Source: Collinsella sp.
GTDB lineage: Bacteria; Actinomycetota; Coriobacteriia; Coriobacteriales; Coriobacteriaceae
Length of the DNA: 8,449 nt
Direction of reading: 5' to 3'
Assembly (NCBI GenBank): GCA_022728415.1
Contig: JAIJJM010000070.1
Location: 1 to 8,449 of the forward strand
The notes beneath the pieces were generated by a model, which was given only the letters and a program-made list of their open reading frames with translations, had not been told where the DNA came from and did not search any database. Each line of letters starts with the position of its first letter. Positions within the stretch are counted from its first letter, which is position 1. Positions 6,255 through 8,449 of the stretch are shown in pieces. A program made the translations under genes and the position numbers.

Positions 6255-6697
6255 GGCAGCTCGACCTTTCCGCCGGCGGCCTCGATCTTGGCCTGCGCAG
6301 AAGCGCTGACCTTGTCGACCTTGACCGTGAACTTCTTGGTGAGCTCACCATTGCCGAGCACCTTGACGGGCTCGAACTCGCTCTTGGTGATGCGAGCAGC
6401 CTTAAGAGCGGCGCCGTCGATCACAGCGCCATCCTCGAACTTACGCTCGAGACGCTCGACGTTGACAGCGGTGTACTCGATACGACGGGGGTTGCGGAAG
6501 CCCGGAAGCTTGGGCAGGCGCATAGCCAGCGGAGTCTGGCCACCCTCGAAGCCGGCACCCTTGGTGCCACCAGAGCGAGAGCCCTGGCCCTTCTGGCCGC
6601 GGCCAGAAGTAGTGCCGTGACCCGAAGAATTGCCACGGCCGACGCGCTTGCGGTTCTTGGTGGAACCGGGCGCGGGAGTAAGATCGTGAAGCTGCAT
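6248..6697 (-). CDS. rplO: 50S ribosomal protein L15
   Basis: L15 is a late-assembly 23S rRNA binding protein of the large subunit. The 149-residue product begins [21 protein letters not shown] Gly/Arg/Ser-rich extended segment (about 19-46, including [19 protein letters not shown]) follows, then the globular C-terminal part with [11 protein letters not shown] (about 59-69) and a closing AGGKVELPC. The length is normal. The ATG lies 3 nt after the rpmD stop, and its GAGGAG Shine-Dalgarno is embedded in the last two sense codons of rpmD. The 3' end overlaps the secY GTG start by 7 nt. Confidence 0.98.
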   Translation of the reverse strand: MQLHDLTPAPGSTKNRKRVGRGNSSGHGTTSGRGQKGQGSRSGGTKGAGFEGGQTPLAMRLPKLPGFRNPRRIEYTAVNVERLERKFEDGAVIDGAALKAARITKSEFEPVKVLGNGELTKKFTVKVDKVSASAQAKIEAAGGKVELPC

Positions 6698-6700
6698 TTG

Positions 6701-6883
6701 CTACTCCTCTACAATCTCGACAAGGTGCTTGACCTTGAAGATCATGCCGCGGACGGACTCGTTGTCAGCAATCTCGCGAACCTCGCGGATCCTGTGGAGA
6801 CCGAGGGCACGGACAGTACGGACCTGGTCCTGCTTGCAACCGTTGGTGCTGCGGACCTGCTTGATCTTAATGGTGTCAGCCAT
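6701..6883 (-). CDS. rpmD: 50S ribosomal protein L30
   Basis: L30 is a small 23S rRNA binding protein on the large subunit. The product is 60 residues, the normal bacterial length, with the family pattern IKQVRSTNGCKQDQVRTVRALG followed by HRIREV and ESVRGMIFKVKHLVEIVEE. The ATG is only 2 nt past the rpsE TAA. Its ribosome binding site AAGGAG is made from the last codons of rpsE (the Lys-Glu codons of the Gly-Lys-Glu-Asn end), a tight coupling arrangement. Confidence 0.98.
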   Translation of the reverse strand: MADTIKIKQVRSTNGCKQDQVRTVRALGLHRIREVREIADNESVRGMIFKVKHLVEIVEE

Positions 6884-6885
6884 GC

Positions 6886-7410
6886 TTAGTTCTCCTTACC
6901 GACGAACATCTCGGAGACCGTCAGGCCACGGCGAGCCGCGACGTCCTCAGGGCTGGAGAGCTCCTTGAGGCCCTCGACGGCAGCCTTGATGATGTTGAGG
7001 CCGTTGTCGGTACCGAGGGACTTGGACAGGACGTTCTTGATGCCAGCAAGCTCAAAGAGGGGACGCACGGCGCCGCCGGCGATAACGCCGGTACCCTCGA
7101 CAGCGGGCTTGATGATGATACGGCCGGCACCAAAGTGGCCGAGAACCTCGTGAGGGATGGTGCCCTGCTCGGTCACCGGCACGTGGAACATGTTCTTCTT
7201 GGCATCGAGAGACGCCTTGGAGATGGCCAGGGGCACCTCAGCGGACTTGCCCATGCCAACGCCGACGTTGCCCTTGCCGTCGCCAACGACGACGAGAGCG
7301 ACGAGACTCATGCGACGACCGCCCTTGACGGTCTTCGACACGCGGTTGATGTAAACGACGCGCTCCTCGAACTCGGAGGCCTCGCGCTGCTGCTTCTGAT
7401 TACGAGCCAT
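6886..7410 (-). CDS. rpsE: 30S ribosomal protein S5
   Basis: S5 sits at the back of the 30S subunit near the mRNA entry and affects decoding accuracy and mRNA unwinding. The product has 174 residues. The N-terminal double-stranded-RNA-binding-like domain (about 16-80) holds [20 protein letters not shown] and the [14 protein letters not shown] loop. The C-terminal domain (about 85-165) holds [21 protein letters not shown] and the [18 protein letters not shown] block. The loop where spectinomycin-resistance changes usually fall (SKTVKGGR) looks unaltered. The ATG is preceded by a near-perfect TAGGAGGT site that includes the rplR stop codon. Confidence 0.98.
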   Translation of the reverse strand: MARNQKQQREASEFEERVVYINRVSKTVKGGRRMSLVALVVVGDGKGNVGVGMGKSAEVPLAISKASLDAKKNMFHVPVTEQGTIPHEVLGHFGAGRIIIKPAVEGTGVIAGGAVRPLFELAGIKNVLSKSLGTDNGLNIIKAAVEGLKELSSPEDVAARRGLTVSEMFVGKEN

Positions 7411-7420
7411 GTGCTACATA

Positions 7421-7427
7421 CCTCCTA
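7421..7427 (-). promoter_or_regulatory. rpsE ribosome binding site fused to the rplR stop codon
   Basis: The coding strand reads TAGGAGG. TAG ends rplR, and AGGAGG is a full-strength Shine-Dalgarno 10 nt before the rpsE ATG. The same stop/Shine-Dalgarno fusion occurs at the rpsM-rpsK junction. Confidence 0.8.
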
Positions 7428-7793
7428 GAACTCGAGACCGGCGGCACGAGCACCGTCGGCGAGGGCCTTGACGCGGCCATGGTAGATACGGCCACCGCGA
7501 TCGAAGGCGACCTTGGTGATGCCGGCCTCGATGGCGCGCTTGCCAACGAGCTGACCGACCTTCTCCGCAGCCTCCTTGTTCGAGGTGTGGGTGCCCTTGA
7601 ACTCTGCCTCGAGGGTCGAGGCAGAGACGAGCGTCAGGCTGGAGCCCTTGCTGTCGTCGATAATCTGGGCATAGATGTTGGCGTTAGTACGGGTCACGCG
7701 AAGACGCGGACGCTCGGCAGTACCCGAGACCTTGCCGCGAACACGACGCTGACGACGCTTGAGGCCTTCCAGCTTCGCCTTATGCTTGTTCAT
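7425..7793 (-). CDS. rplR: 50S ribosomal protein L18
   Basis: L18 binds 5S rRNA together with L5 and links the central protuberance to 23S rRNA. The 122-residue product has the basic N-terminus [20 protein letters not shown] and the core [20 protein letters not shown]. It ends with [20 protein letters not shown] and [14 protein letters not shown], all standard L18 elements. The ATG follows an AGGAG site by 7 nt. Unlike its neighbours, it is separated from the upstream rplF by 75 nt containing a perfect hairpin, so it may have distinct translational or RNA-processing control. Confidence 0.98.
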   Translation of the reverse strand: MNKHKAKLEGLKRRQRRVRGKVSGTAERPRLRVTRTNANIYAQIIDDSKGSSLTLVSASTLEAEFKGTHTSNKEAAEKVGQLVGKRAIEAGITKVAFDRGGRIYHGRVKALADGARAAGLEF

Positions 7794-7821
7794 ACGTAAA
7801 CTCCTAAAAAGGTTGATCTTG

Positions 7822-7843
7822 CCAGCACCTGACGGGGTGCTGG
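7822..7843 (-). other. Perfect hairpin in the rplF-rplR spacer
   Basis: In the transcribed strand CCAGCACC and GGTGCTGG form an uninterrupted 8-bp, GC-rich stem with a 6-nt loop (CCGTCA). The run of five Ts (7811-7807) begins 10 nt after the stem and sits directly before the rplR Shine-Dalgarno, so it does not look like a standard terminator. It could be an mRNA processing or stability element, a weak attenuator or a protein-binding site; the sequence alone does not decide. Confidence 0.55.
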
Positions 7844-7868
7844 TCTTATGCGAGTGAGCCGGTTACGA

Positions 7869-8405
7869 CTACTTGGCGGCCTTACCCAGCTTGCGGCGGA
7901 TGTGCTCGCCAACGTAGTGGATACCCTTGCCCTTGTAAGGCTCGGGAGGACGATGGCCGCGGATCTCGGCGGCGATCTGACCGACCTGCTGCTTGTTGAT
8001 ACCCTTGACGTTCACGTGGGTGTTGTCGGGAACCTCGAAGGTGATGCCCTCGGGAGCCTCGACGATCACGGGGTGCGAGAAGCCCAGGGAGAACTCGAGG
8101 TTCTTGCCCTTCTGCTGCACGCGGTAACCGACGCCGGCAAGCTCGAGCTTCTTCTCGAAGCCCTCGGAAACGCCAACAACCATGTTGTGGATGAGGGCGC
8201 GGGTGAGGCCGTGGCGGGCACGGGTCTCACGCTCGTCGTCGGGACGGGAAACGGTGAGGACGTTGTCCTCGACGTTGATAGCGAGCTTCTCAAAGACATC
8301 GAGCTCGAGCTGGCCCTTGGGGCCCTTGACGACAACGTTGTTGCCGTTGACTGCCACTTCGACTCCGGCGGGAATCTGGACAGGCTTATTACCGATACGA
8401 GACAC
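7869..8405 (-). CDS. rplF: 50S ribosomal protein L6
   Basis: L6 binds 23S rRNA near the sarcin-ricin loop and the factor-binding region of the large subunit. The 178-residue product has two tandem L6 repeats: the first (about 1-82) opens [19 protein letters not shown] and includes [13 protein letters not shown], and the second (about 83-178) includes [16 protein letters not shown]. It ends with the diagnostic [22 protein letters not shown] signature. The start is GTG, confirmed by the conserved SRIG N-terminus and a strong AAGGAGAT site 4-5 nt upstream. It begins 33 nt after the end of rpsH. Confidence 0.98.
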   Translation of the reverse strand: MSRIGNKPVQIPAGVEVAVNGNNVVVKGPKGQLELDVFEKLAINVEDNVLTVSRPDDERETRARHGLTRALIHNMVVGVSEGFEKKLELAGVGYRVQQKGKNLEFSLGFSHPVIVEAPEGITFEVPDNTHVNVKGINKQQVGQIAAEIRGHRPPEPYKGKGIHYVGEHIRRKLGKAAK

Positions 8406-8438
8406 GGTGATCTCCTTTCCTTCTACCTACCGAGCGAA

Positions 8439-8449
8439 TTACCAGACGT
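8439..8449 (-). CDS. rpsH: 3' end of 30S ribosomal protein S8 (partial)
   Basis: At the window edge the minus strand reads (T)AC GTC TGG TAA, i.e. Val-Trp-stop, with the two preceding bases compatible with Tyr. S8 proteins in many Gram-positive bacteria end in Ala-Tyr-Val-Trp, and rpsH is the usual gene directly upstream of rplF. The rest of the gene lies outside the window, so the call rests on three codons plus gene order. Confidence 0.7.

Noticed and set aside
1..8449. Accessory or mobile system hidden in the window
   Set aside because: Every gene belongs to the standard spc/alpha order, with no insertion, foreign-looking gene, direct-repeat array or attachment site, and no room for an extra gene in the gaps.

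Overview
This window is one uninterrupted stretch of the conserved bacterial spc and alpha ribosomal-protein operons, all encoded on the minus strand. In order of transcription (high to low coordinates) it holds the last bases of rpsH, then rplF, rplR, rpsE, rpmD, rplO, secY, adk, map, infA, rpmJ, rpsM, rpsK, rpsD, rpoA and rplQ. Every complete gene is intact, with family-typical length and visible signature residues. I see no tRNA, rRNA, insertion sequence, CRISPR array, phage gene or other accessory cargo.

Organism: a GC-rich bacterium. Three traits stand out together: rpsD sits inside the alpha operon, Adk has a four-cysteine zinc LID, and S4 lacks the N-terminal zinc cysteines. With the protein wording (for example the InfA and RplQ sequences) this suggests Actinomycetota of class Coriobacteriia, possibly Collinsella or a relative. 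That placement is inference from memory, not a search result.

Layout: 8449-6248 is the spc part (end of S8, L6, L18, S5, L30, L15). 6254-3538 holds secY, adk and map, with a 7-nt rplO/secY overlap, a 17-nt secY-adk spacer and an ATGA overlap of adk with map. A 140-nt non-coding gap (3398-3537) precedes infA and contains three inverted repeats and possible -10 elements. A second gap of 150 nt (3023-3172) separates infA from rpmJ and contains a terminator-like hairpin. 3022-13 is the alpha part (L36, S13, S11, S4, RpoA, L17), tightly packed with spacers of 14 to 32 nt.

The genes supply parts of both ribosomal subunits, the RNA polymerase alpha subunit, initiation factor IF1, the SecY translocon that docks translating ribosomes, the enzyme that trims N-terminal methionine from new proteins, and adenylate kinase for nucleotide balance. 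Stop codons and Shine-Dalgarno sites often overlap, which suggests translational coupling. The window holds no evident undescribed system. The items worth a second look are the three structured non-coding gaps: map-infA, infA-rpmJ and rplF-rplR.
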